From: Aquibacillus sediminis
GTDB taxonomy: Bacteria > Bacillota > Bacilli > Bacillales > Amphibacillaceae
Assembly (NCBI RefSeq): GCF_005870085.1
Contig: NZ_SZNM01000020.1
Span: 1 to 64,000 of the forward strand
Direction of reading: 5' to 3'
Length of the DNA stretch: 64,000 nt
Position 1 is the first letter of the stretch; each line of letters opens with the position of its first letter. A model generated the notes under the pieces. It worked only from the letters and a program-made list of their open reading frames with translations, was not told the DNA's origin and did no database searches. Below are positions 17,203 through 25,169 of this stretch, in pieces. Made by a program: the position numbers and the translations under genes.

Positions 17203-18024
17203 GTGAACGAATCTAAGAGATTGCAAAAAGAGGCGATGGACGTATTAAAGCAAACAAGTAGAACTTTTTATATACCAATCACGCTTTTACAACCTACATT
17301 AAAGAAAACGGTTGCTTCAGCGTATTTATGTATGCGTGCGATTGATGAAATTGAAGACCATGAGCAACTAGAATTAGATACAAAACAGCACTTGTTATAT
17401 TCAACTAGTGAATTATTAACAGAAGGGTTTGATGCTGCATCTTATCTTGAGTTAGTAGCGCCATATGCTGCATCATTACCGGAAGTTACTTTACGCCTAG
17501 GGGATTGGCTCGACTTTTGTCCAGATGGTATTGTTGAGAAAGTAAAGGAATCAACGAGTATAATGGCACAAGGTATGGCTGATTGGGCAAAAAGAAATTG
17601 GTATATTGAAACGAAAGAAGATTTAGATGATTATACCTATTATGTAGCTGGATTAGTAGGTGTGATGCTGTCTGATATATGGAACTGGTATGACAATACC
17701 AAGACAGATCGTGATCTAGCAATTGCATTTGGAAGAGGGCTGCAATCGGTAAATATATTGCGTAATCAAAAAGAAGATGATGAACGAGGGGTAACTTTCT
17801 TCCCTAAAGGTTGGAGTCGTGATGATATGTTTACCTATGCAAATGCCAATCTTCAACTAGCTGATGAGTATATGAAAGATTTAAATACCAAGACGATTAA
17901 GGTATTTTGTAATATCCCACTTGCCCTTGCGAAACGAACAATAAAGGCATTACAAGAGGGAAGAGAAAAGATTTCACGAGATGAAGTTGGAGAAATTGTG
18001 GAAAAAGTGAAAACAACTAATTAA
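17203..18024 (+). CDS. Squalene/phytoene synthase-family protein
   Basis: A 273-residue all-helical prenyl-transfer-fold protein. The first Asp-rich motif is DEIED in MRAIDEIEDHEQ. The second, normally D-x-x-E-D, reads NQKED in ILRNQKEDDERGVTFFP, so its first aspartate is asparagine. Canonical members join two C15 or C20 diphosphates. Bacillus subtilis YisP, a family member with an altered motif, was reported as a farnesyl-diphosphate phosphatase. I therefore leave the reaction open. Start GTG 17203 follows GGAG by 8 bases; the upstream frame lacks a ribosome site. The mevalonate operon in this window would supply its substrate. Confidence 0.8.
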   Translation: MNESKRLQKEAMDVLKQTSRTFYIPITLLQPTLKKTVASAYLCMRAIDEIEDHEQLELDTKQHLLYSTSELLTEGFDAASYLELVAPYAASLPEVTLRLGDWLDFCPDGIVEKVKESTSIMAQGMADWAKRNWYIETKEDLDDYTYYVAGLVGVMLSDIWNWYDNTKTDRDLAIAFGRGLQSVNILRNQKEDDERGVTFFPKGWSRDDMFTYANANLQLADEYMKDLNTKTIKVFCNIPLALAKRTIKALQEGREKISRDEVGEIVEKVKTTN

Positions 18025-18031
18025 TGACTAT

Positions 18032-18069
18032 AAAAAAACACTTGAAGCGTTGGCTTCAAGTGTTTTTTT
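18032..18069 (+). terminator. Terminator after the squalene-synthase-like gene
   Basis: ACACTTGAAGC pairs with GCTTCAAGTGT across a 4-base loop, followed by seven T. Confidence 0.85.
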
Positions 18070-18176
18070 ATGTCAGGAAAAGAGAGCAAATCAACCGAGT
18101 TAAAGTGCATTTACTGTATGTTGAATACTTCTAGTACAAATCATAAAAGTGAAATCAGTTGAGAATAACAAGTTAT

Positions 18177-18229
18177 GTTGACCACCTTGGTCGACTGGTG
18201 TTATACTTAAATCGACCAAGGTGGTCAAC
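18177..18229 (+). promoter_or_regulatory. TetR-family operator pair around a SigA promoter
   Basis: GTTGACCACCTTGGTCGA (18177-18194) and its exact inverse (18212-18229) are separated by 17 bases. Each arm is itself a partial dyad (GACCA...TGGTC). The -35 TTGACC (18178-18183) lies in the first arm and -10 TATACT (18202-18207) in the gap, spacing 18. The second arm falls near the start of transcription. This is the expected design for autorepression by the TetR protein encoded next. Confidence 0.8.
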
Positions 18230-18260
18230 AGACGAAATACTATGTAAGTGGGGAGAATTT

Positions 18261-18887
18261 ATGACTGAAAAATTCAGTAATCTTGCTAAAGAGAAACAGA
18301 CGAGAATTTTAAATGCAGCACTAGAGGAGTTTGCAACAAATGGTTTTCAACAGGCTTCGACGAATAAAGTTGTAAAAAATGCTGGTATTGGCAAAGGCAT
18401 GTTATTTTATTATTTTACAAACAAGAAAGCGCTTTATGATTATTTGATTGATTATTCTCTTGATGTTGTGACCAATAACTATCTAAACAAAATAGATGAA
18501 AAGGAACAGGATTTTATTAAACGTTTTAAACAGGCATCACAACTGAAAATGAGATGCTATACAGAAAATCCTCATGTGTTTAATTTTTTAAGTAACTTGT
18601 TTACAGGGAACGAACCAGAGTTAACGCCACATTTTCATGAAAGGTATCAACAATTAAAGCAATTGGGTTATTCAAAGCTTTACGACAATATAGATAAAAC
18701 ATTAATTCGTAGTGATGTCGATTATGATAAAGCATTTCAGTTAATTAAATGGGCAATTGATGGCTATCAAACAGATTTACTAACTAGACTTAAAGGGGAG
18801 AATATGACGTTAATTAAATTTGATGATTATTCGGCTGAATTTGAACAGTATTTACAAATTTTAAGAACGGTCTTTTACAGCAAGTGA
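18261..18887 (+). CDS. TetR/AcrR-family transcriptional regulator
   Basis: A 208-residue repressor with an N-terminal helix-turn-helix (residues about 10-55, including ASTNKVVKNAGIGKGMLFYYF). The C-terminal ligand domain is of the kind seen beside ABC-2 exporters. ATG 18261 was chosen because GGGGAG lies 7 bases upstream; the longer frame runs through the operator. The ABC ATPase starts 67 bases downstream, so one transcript probably carries regulator and exporter, all under the double operator. Confidence 0.9.
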   Translation: MTEKFSNLAKEKQTRILNAALEEFATNGFQQASTNKVVKNAGIGKGMLFYYFTNKKALYDYLIDYSLDVVTNNYLNKIDEKEQDFIKRFKQASQLKMRCYTENPHVFNFLSNLFTGNEPELTPHFHERYQQLKQLGYSKLYDNIDKTLIRSDVDYDKAFQLIKWAIDGYQTDLLTRLKGENMTLIKFDDYSAEFEQYLQILRTVFYSK

Positions 18888-18954
18888 TCAAGGAAAGCAC
18901 ATTTCACCATCCATAATGGTGGAATGATAAATAAAGAAGGGGGAGAAACCTCAT

Positions 18955-19854
18955 ATGACAGTTTTAAAAGTTACTAATTTGACTAAGCAGTTTGGAAAAT
19001 TTAAAGCACTGAATGGCATCAATTTAGAAGTGAATAAAGGGGAAGTATTCGGATTTATTGGACCAAATGGTGCGGGTAAATCCACGGCAATCCGAATCCT
19101 ACTAGGGATGCTACAAGCTACGAATGGTCATGTTACAATTTTTGGGAAAGACGCTTGGCAAGATGCGGTTGAAGTTCATAAAAGAACAGCTTATGTACCA
19201 GGTGATGTTAACCTATGGCCGAATTTAACAGGTGGAGAAGTAATCGATCTATTTATTAAGTTGCGAGGAGGAGAGCCCAATAATAGACGGGCAGAATTAA
19301 TTGAAAAGTTTTCGTTGGATCCAACGAAAAAATGTAGCACCTATTCGAAAGGAAATCGACAAAAAATAGCCTTAATCGCAGCTTTTTCTTCAGATGCAGA
19401 CTTGTATATTCTTGATGAACCAACATCAGGACTCGATCCATTAATGGAGCAAGTCTTTCAGCAATGTGTGGTTGAAGCTAAAAAGGAAGGGAAAAGTATT
19501 CTTCTTTCTAGTCATATTTTATCAGAAGTAGAAAGGCTATGTGATCGCGTTGGGATTATCCGGCATGGCGAAATTATTGAATCGGGTTCTTTACAGGAAC
19601 TGCGTCATCTAACGCGTACACAAATGATTATTGAGACCAAACAACCGATTACTGGATTGACGGAACTTGATGGTGTACATGACATTGAAACCAATCATCA
19701 GGAACTTAAATTTGATGTCGATACCGAAAAGTTAGATCAAGTCATTAAACATATTAGTGCTTACGGCATAAACAAACTAGAAAGTGCTCCCCCAACATTA
19801 GAGGATTTATTTATGCGCCATTATCAAGTAACAAGCAATAAGGTTGGGGGGTAA
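18955..19854 (+). CDS. ABC transporter ATP-binding protein
   Basis: A 299-residue ATPase of an ABC-2 exporter. Walker A is GPNGAGKST, the signature is YSKGNRQKIAL (S-K-G-N in place of LSGGQ), and Walker B is LYILDEPTSGLD. The C-terminal 80 residues form the extra domain common in drug and lantibiotic exporters. It works with the 532-residue permease 5 bases downstream. The setting with a TetR regulator suggests export of an antibiotic or similar toxic compound. Confidence 0.92.
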   Translation: MTVLKVTNLTKQFGKFKALNGINLEVNKGEVFGFIGPNGAGKSTAIRILLGMLQATNGHVTIFGKDAWQDAVEVHKRTAYVPGDVNLWPNLTGGEVIDLFIKLRGGEPNNRRAELIEKFSLDPTKKCSTYSKGNRQKIALIAAFSSDADLYILDEPTSGLDPLMEQVFQQCVVEAKKEGKSILLSSHILSEVERLCDRVGIIRHGEIIESGSLQELRHLTRTQMIIETKQPITGLTELDGVHDIETNHQELKFDVDTEKLDQVIKHISAYGINKLESAPPTLEDLFMRHYQVTSNKVGG

Positions 19855-19859
19855 ACAAG

Positions 19860-21458
19860 ATGAAGACATGGTTCGCTAAAACTGGTATGCTATCAAGCTT
19901 TATCATTCGACGTGATCGACTCCGTATTGCATTATGGATGATTGGAATCACCTTTTTTTCCATAATTGTACCGATAGCATTTACCGGATTATACAATTCT
20001 CAGGCAGAAAGAGATAGTATGGCTGCAACCATGATGAATCCTGCAATGACCGCAATGGTTGGTCCTGGGGATCTTAACAACTATACGGTTGGAGCCATGA
20101 CAACACACCAAATGTTATTGTTAACGGCAGTGGTGGTAGGATTAATGAGTTGTTTATTAGTGACACGTCATACAAGGGCTGAAGAAGAAGATGGCCGACT
20201 CGAATTGATTCGTGCTCTTCCTGTTGGTCGGTTAGCACACTTAAATGCGTCTATCTACGTTTTATTCACAATGAATATAGGTCTTTCCATCATGATCGGA
20301 TTTGGCTTGTTTGCATTAGATATAGCTAGCATGGATTTAGAAGGTTCGCTATTATATGGTGCTACATTAGGTGCTACAGGGATATTATTTACTTGTGTAA
20401 CAGCAGTTCTATCCCAACTTGTTGAAAGTTCGCGTGCTACGCTTGGATTATCGATTGCTGTGCTATTAATTTCTTATCTTATTCGGGCAATTGGTGATGT
20501 TAGTAATGAAGTGTTGTCATGGGTTTCTCCTTTGGGATGGGTGACAAAGACGGAACCCTATTCAGGCAACGAGTGGTGGCCGATTACGTTGTTAATAGGG
20601 GTTTCTTTAATATTAGTTATAATTGCCAACTATTTAAATGCAATCCGTGATTTAGAAGCGGGCTTTATTTCATCGAAACCAGGTAAAAAACATGCTTCTC
20701 CCTTTTTGCAAAGTCCAATCGGTTTAGCGTTAAGATTGCAACGTTCTGGAACCGTATCATGGGCAATAGGCATGCTTGTAATAGGATTATCCTATGGTTC
20801 TGTACTTGGTGATTTAGAGTCATTTTTTGCAGGAAATGACATGTTGAAGCAAATGCTAGCAATGGAGGAAGGTTATACCCTAACAGAGCAGTTCATTCCG
20901 ATGTTGATGGTTGTGATCGCTATTATAGCAACCATTCCACCTGTGATGGCAGTGTCGAAACTATATGGTGAGGAGAAAAAAGGTCGGGTTGAGCATTTCT
21001 TAAGTAGAACGGTGTCAAGAAATAAGGTCATGGCTAGCTTTTTTATCCTATCGATGGGTAATGGCTTTATGATGCTTTCCCTCGCTGCGGTGGGGCTTTG
21101 GATTGCTGCATATACTGTTATGGATCAAGCATTTTCTTTTAGTATGATTTATGGTGCCGCCATTTCTTACTACCCTGCAATCAGTGTCATGCTAGGAGTA
21201 GCACTATTACTTATTGGGTGGTTTCCAAAATTTATTTCCGTGGTTTGGATTTATGTTTTTTATTCTTTTGTTGTTCTCTATTTTGGCGGCTTATTTCAAT
21301 TTCCGGAATGGATTGGAAAACTCTCGCCGTATGGCTATATTCCACAGCTACCGATAGAAGAAAGTCATGTCATTCCGTATGTAAGCTTAAGTATGGTTGC
21401 TATACTTATTGTGATTTTAGGTTTTAAGGGATATAAGAAACGAGATATACAAAGTTAA
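19860..21458 (+). CDS. ABC-2 type permease (polyketide-antibiotic-exporter type)
   Basis: A 532-residue permease with about 12 hydrophobic segments, twice the usual six. The cytoplasmic EEEDGRLELIRALPVGR and GEEKKGRVEHFLSRTVSR segments recur in both halves, indicating an internal duplication. This architecture is that of the exporter of polyketide antibiotics group. It would form the membrane channel for the ATPase encoded just upstream. A terminator follows directly. Confidence 0.85.
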   Translation: MKTWFAKTGMLSSFIIRRDRLRIALWMIGITFFSIIVPIAFTGLYNSQAERDSMAATMMNPAMTAMVGPGDLNNYTVGAMTTHQMLLLTAVVVGLMSCLLVTRHTRAEEEDGRLELIRALPVGRLAHLNASIYVLFTMNIGLSIMIGFGLFALDIASMDLEGSLLYGATLGATGILFTCVTAVLSQLVESSRATLGLSIAVLLISYLIRAIGDVSNEVLSWVSPLGWVTKTEPYSGNEWWPITLLIGVSLILVIIANYLNAIRDLEAGFISSKPGKKHASPFLQSPIGLALRLQRSGTVSWAIGMLVIGLSYGSVLGDLESFFAGNDMLKQMLAMEEGYTLTEQFIPMLMVVIAIIATIPPVMAVSKLYGEEKKGRVEHFLSRTVSRNKVMASFFILSMGNGFMMLSLAAVGLWIAAYTVMDQAFSFSMIYGAAISYYPAISVMLGVALLLIGWFPKFISVVWIYVFYSFVVLYFGGLFQFPEWIGKLSPYGYIPQLPIEESHVIPYVSLSMVAILIVILGFKGYKKRDIQS

Positions 21459-21465
21459 ACGATTA

Positions 21466-21508
21466 TAAAGCCTCTAGTTATGACTGATTGAACTAGAGGC
21501 TTTTTTCT
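21466..21508 (+). terminator. Terminator after the ABC exporter
   Basis: AAGCCTCTAGTT (21468-21479) pairs with AACTAGAGGCTT (21491-21502), followed by TTTTC. It may also serve the convergent gene. Confidence 0.8.
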
Positions 21509-21516
21509 CCTACTAT

Positions 21517-22221
21517 TTAAATATCACAATTATCGTCCGTACACTGCTCACCAGCGTTGTTAATCATTTGGATTGGTGATTGTTCATTTTCTTCTTTCCA
21601 TACTTTCTCAAGTACTTCCAAAAAAGTCTCGGTCGGTTGTGCACCGGAAACAGCATATTTTTGATTAAAAACAAAAAATGGGACACCTTGTACACCAATT
21701 TGTGCTGCTTGCTGCTGATCTACTTGAACCTCTTGTTTAAATGCCCCGTCACTTAAAATCTGTCGTGTGTCCTCTTGATCTAGACCAACTTCCCCAGCAA
21801 GCTTTACGAGTGTTTCGTGATCACCAACATCCAGTGATTCTGTAAAATAGGCATGCATGATTCTCTCCATCATTTGATTCATTTTTCCATGTTGTTTCGC
21901 ATAATAACTGAGACGGTGTGCATCCTCGGTGTTGGTTGGGATGGCATGATCTAAATGATAATCTAACCCAACTTCTTTTGCTTGTTCCGTCATCCTGTCA
22001 TTCATTGCTTTTCCTTCTTCATAGGAAACACCATATTTGGTGGCAAGTGATTGATGGAGATCTTTGTCAGTACCCTTTTCAGCGTTGGGATCCAATTGAA
22101 AACTTTTAAATTCCATTTCTATATCATCTTTATGATCAAACTGCTGCAGGGCAGCTTCATAGCGTCGTTTTCCAATATAGCAAAAAGGGCAAACAATATC
22201 AGACCAAATTTGAACTTTCAT
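21517..22221 (-). CDS. DsbA/FrnE-family dithiol oxidoreductase
   Basis: A 234-residue thioredoxin-fold protein with the active pair CPFC near the N-terminus (IWSDIVCPFCYIGKRR), a helical insertion, and the cis-proline segment GVQGVPFF. This is the FrnE-like group, known for disulfide exchange in polyketide synthesis and stress resistance. There is no signal peptide, so it should act in the cytosol. An extra C-terminal CTDDNC may bind a metal or form a second disulfide (inference). Start ATG 22221 follows AAGGAGG; the longer frame does not. Confidence 0.88.
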   Translation of the reverse strand: MKVQIWSDIVCPFCYIGKRRYEAALQQFDHKDDIEMEFKSFQLDPNAEKGTDKDLHQSLATKYGVSYEEGKAMNDRMTEQAKEVGLDYHLDHAIPTNTEDAHRLSYYAKQHGKMNQMMERIMHAYFTESLDVGDHETLVKLAGEVGLDQEDTRQILSDGAFKQEVQVDQQQAAQIGVQGVPFFVFNQKYAVSGAQPTETFLEVLEKVWKEENEQSPIQMINNAGEQCTDDNCDI

Positions 22222-22299
22222 GAAAAGTACCTCCTTTATAATCCATTTCATTATCTTATATGACGTATGAAAATAGCAAAAAGGTTGCTTATTAATAGT

Positions 22300-22455
22300 T
22301 TGTGTTATACGTACTTTCTATAACAAAGTTATTTTTTTCAAGGAGGCTCATCAGCCACCTACGGAAAGCGGAGTGTATTTCCGTAGCGGCTGACTAGCAC
22401 TCATCTTTCAAAGGATGATAAGGAAATCATTTAACAGTTACGCCGTAGTTTAAAT
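22300..22455. repeat. R1 element, partial copy
   Basis: The segment AAGGAGGCTCATCAGCC to TTTCCGTAGCGGCTG and the following TAGCACTCATCTTTCAAAGG match the right half of copy III at 43890-43950. The left half is missing or decayed. The right end GTTACGCCGTAGTT resembles the outer terminus of copies I and II. Confidence 0.55.
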
Positions 22456-22554
22456 TAATTGTGACAAAACAATGTTCAAACTTGATTCCTATCAATTTTT
22501 TTCAACAGTAGCTGGCTTATAATTAAGACATAATCAAACAAGGAGGAATTGAAA

Positions 22555-22776
22555 ATGAAAAAAGCAGTATTTCAACTAGAACCTTTAACATGCCCATCTT
22601 GCATTAAAAAAATTGAAACAACCTTAAGTAAGACAGAAGGAATTGACTCAGCAAAGGTCTTGTTTAATTCAAGTAAAGTGAAAACACAATATGATGAATC
22701 CCAAGTAGAAGCATCCCAAATAGAAGAGACAATTAGTAAGTTAGGTTATCCAGTACAGTCTTCTAAAGTTTCTTAA
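22555..22776 (+). CDS. Heavy-metal-associated (HMA) domain metal chaperone
   Basis: A 73-residue free-standing HMA protein. It has the beta-alpha-beta-beta-alpha-beta pattern and the metal pair C-x-x-C in LTCPSCIKK, with the closing LGYPV segment. Such proteins carry Cu(I) or other soft metals to a P-type ATPase. An ATPase without its own HMA domain lies 440 bp downstream, so the two may work together. ATG 22555 lies 8 bases after AGGAGG. Confidence 0.85.
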   Translation: MKKAVFQLEPLTCPSCIKKIETTLSKTEGIDSAKVLFNSSKVKTQYDESQVEASQIEETISKLGYPVQSSKVS

Positions 22777-22787
22777 GTTTATCATTG

Positions 22788-23053
22788 TTAGAGATGAGAT
22801 GGTCTAAACATAAGACTATCTCTATTTCTTTGTAATTGATAGCTAAAATCAACCTTTGAGCCCAAATATCGGCCAATTGTCAGAAGGGTATTATTATGAC
22901 GGAAATACAATCCAAGACGAAGAGAACTGTTTTTAGGCAATGCAATTTTGTATTCAGTGGTTGATTCTTTATAGAAGGCATGTGAATTGATAGTTTATAT
23001 ATGTTTGAAACGATACGAACTGCCCAATTTATTTCTGTTTGAGTAAAATTCAC
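22788..23053 (-). pseudogene. Possible frameshifted gene remnant
   Basis: Two overlapping minus-strand frames look protein-like. From GTG at 23053 one reads INWAVRIVSNIYKLSIHM, then degenerates. A second frame takes over, reading STTEYKIALPKNSSLRLGL and ending at TAA at 22788. Joining them needs one frameshift near 22980. I do not recognise the product, there is no ribosome site, and the whole may be chance. Confidence 0.25.
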
Positions 23054-23122
23054 ATCAGATTTTTATTAAACTCAACTTGCCAAAGAAAATGTAAAAAGCG
23101 CTTTTGTAGAAATTAACTAAAC

Positions 23123-23136
23123 TTGACAGCCGTCAA
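23123..23136 (+). promoter_or_regulatory. Dyad upstream of the P-type ATPase gene
   Basis: TTGACAGCCGTCAA is a TTGAC/GTCAA dyad that contains a perfect -35 hexamer TTGACA. A matching -10 at normal spacing is not convincing. It could be the site of a metal-sensing repressor. The nearby AAAAGCGCTTTT (about 23096-23107) is a second perfect palindrome. Confidence 0.3.
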
Positions 23137-23216
23137 TTTAATAAAAGCGAATGCGATATATGATGAAGATAATTAAAAAACAAACAACCGAAAGTTAATT
23201 AAAGGAGGAAGACAGT

Positions 23217-25118
23217 ATGATTCAGCACATTAATCAACACAAAAATCATATTACAGCATTGTCGGCCATCTTAATCGCATTTGCTTTTATCGCAAATATT
23301 TCAGGTAGCAGTGGTCTACAAAACGGAGCCCTTATTGTGGCGACTGCCATAGCGAGTGTGCCAATTTTTATTAAAGCCTATCAAGCGTTGCGTTTAAAGG
23401 CATTCAGTATTGAGTTGCTTGTAACGATCGCTGTCATTGGTGCCTTGTTTATTGACGAGTATGTAGAGTCGGCTGTTGTAACATTTCTATTCTTATTTGG
23501 TGCATACCTCGAATCAAGAACACTGGAAAAAACACGTTCATCGTTGAAAGAATTAGTGGATATGGCACCAGAAGAAGCAACTGTTATTCGGGAAGGAGAA
23601 CAAGTTGTCGTCCCAGTCGAGCAAGTAGTTGAAGGGGAACGAGTGATGATTCGCTCAGGAGGAAAAGTACCTGTTGATGGTAGCATTGTCACAGGTCAAG
23701 CTTCACTAAATGAAGCGGCCGTTACCGGCGAAAGCACCCCAGCTACAAAAGAAATAAATGACAAAGTATTTAGTGGAACAATTGTTGACAGTGGATATAT
23801 CGAAATGATAGCCGAAAAAGTCGGTGATGACACGACTTTCGCTAAAATCATTGAACTTGTAGAAGAAGCACAAGAGTCAAAATCAAAAACAGAAAAATTC
23901 TTAGATAAATTTGCTAACTACTATACACCAGCCGTTGTTGTACTGTCGGTTCTTGTCTATATTTTAACAAGAGATCTTCATTTAGCAATCACCTTCTTAG
24001 TGGTTGCTTGTCCAGGTGCCCTAGTCATTGGTGCCCCAGTATCGAATGTTGCTGGGATAGGGAATGGGGCTAAAAATGGTGTGCTTGTTAAAGGTGGGGA
24101 GGTCATGGATCAATTCTCCAAAGTAGATACACTTGTTTTTGATAAGACTGGTACGTTAACAAAAGGGAAACCAGAAGTAACCGATATTAAAGTGTTTGGA
24201 AATCAATCATCCAACGAATTGCTCCATATCGTTGCCAAGGCAGAAACAATTTCTGAGCACCATCTAGGAAGGACGATTGTAAAGGAGGCAGAATCTCGGA
24301 ACCTTTCATTAACTCACCAGACAGTGGAAGGGGAAGTTAGGAAAGGGAGTGGGATTTGGGCGACTATTGAAGATCATCGTGTAGTTGTTGGGAATCGTCA
24401 ATTAATGCAAGTTGAACATATTGAGGTTCCGGAAGAAGTTTCGTATTATGCAATCGATCGTGAAAAGGCTGGTAATACGGCTATTTTTGCAGCCATTGAT
24501 GGAAAAATTGCTGGGATCTTTTCCATAGCGGACCAGATTCGTGAAGACGCGCCTCGTGCATTAGCTCAAATGAGAAAGAATGGCATTAAGAAGATTGTCA
24601 TGTTAACAGGTGATAATAAACATACAGCGGCATTAGTTTCGCAGCAATTAGGATTGGATGAATACCATGCAGAACTATTGCCTGAAGATAAGGTAGAATT
24701 AGTGAAACAATTAAAGGAGCAGGGGCATGTTGTCGCAATGGCTGGAGATGGAATAAATGATGCGCCAGCCATTGCTACCGCAGATATTGGTTTAGCAATG
24801 GGGGAAGGTGGAACGGACGTTTCGATGGAAACTGCCGATGTTGTGTTAATGGCTGATAAGTTAATGCAATTCTCTCATGCGTACTCTTTAGCTAAAGCTA
24901 CGATTCGTAACATGAAACAAAACACGTACTTTGCAGTCGGTATTGTATTTGTATTATTACTAGGTGTCTTAATGGATTCCATTCATTTAGCATCAGGTAT
25001 GTTTATCCATGAAGCAAGTGTGATATTAGTTATTGTCAACGCAATGAGATTAATCCATTTTAATCGGAAACGGATGAAATCAGAACAGAACATACAAACC
25101 GCACAAGTAGAAGTGTAA
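23217..25118 (+). CDS. P1B-type heavy-metal-transporting ATPase
   Basis: A 633-residue metal efflux pump. The phosphorylation site DKTGT has D309, TGES is the actuator loop, and GDGINDAPA the hinge. There is no N-terminal metal domain. The ion-binding motif in membrane helix 6 reads CPGAL (C265) instead of CPC or SPC, so specificity for Cu, Zn, Co or Fe cannot be inferred from the usual table. The C-terminus ends after the last helix pair. AAAGGAGG precedes the ATG. Upstream, a TTGAC-AGCC-GTCAA dyad at 23123-23136 could be an operator. Confidence 0.9.
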   Translation: MIQHINQHKNHITALSAILIAFAFIANISGSSGLQNGALIVATAIASVPIFIKAYQALRLKAFSIELLVTIAVIGALFIDEYVESAVVTFLFLFGAYLESRTLEKTRSSLKELVDMAPEEATVIREGEQVVVPVEQVVEGERVMIRSGGKVPVDGSIVTGQASLNEAAVTGESTPATKEINDKVFSGTIVDSGYIEMIAEKVGDDTTFAKIIELVEEAQESKSKTEKFLDKFANYYTPAVVVLSVLVYILTRDLHLAITFLVVACPGALVIGAPVSNVAGIGNGAKNGVLVKGGEVMDQFSKVDTLVFDKTGTLTKGKPEVTDIKVFGNQSSNELLHIVAKAETISEHHLGRTIVKEAESRNLSLTHQTVEGEVRKGSGIWATIEDHRVVVGNRQLMQVEHIEVPEEVSYYAIDREKAGNTAIFAAIDGKIAGIFSIADQIREDAPRALAQMRKNGIKKIVMLTGDNKHTAALVSQQLGLDEYHAELLPEDKVELVKQLKEQGHVVAMAGDGINDAPAIATADIGLAMGEGGTDVSMETADVVLMADKLMQFSHAYSLAKATIRNMKQNTYFAVGIVFVLLLGVLMDSIHLASGMFIHEASVILVIVNAMRLIHFNRKRMKSEQNIQTAQVEV

Positions 25119-25124
25119 ATGATA

Positions 25125-25165
25125 ATAAAATCTATCCCTCCTACTATAAGAGGGATAGATTTTAA
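25125..25165. terminator. Bidirectional terminator
   Basis: AAAATCTATCCCTC (25127-25140) pairs with GAGGGATAGATTTT (25150-25163). It has A and T runs on both sides and lies between convergent genes. Confidence 0.8.
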
Positions 25166-25169
25166 CAAG

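Noticed and set aside
23086-23110. Catabolite-responsive (cre) element before the P-type ATPase gene
   Set aside because: AAAAGCGCTTTT is palindromic, but the spacing of the outer TGTA/TGTA bases does not fit the cre consensus.
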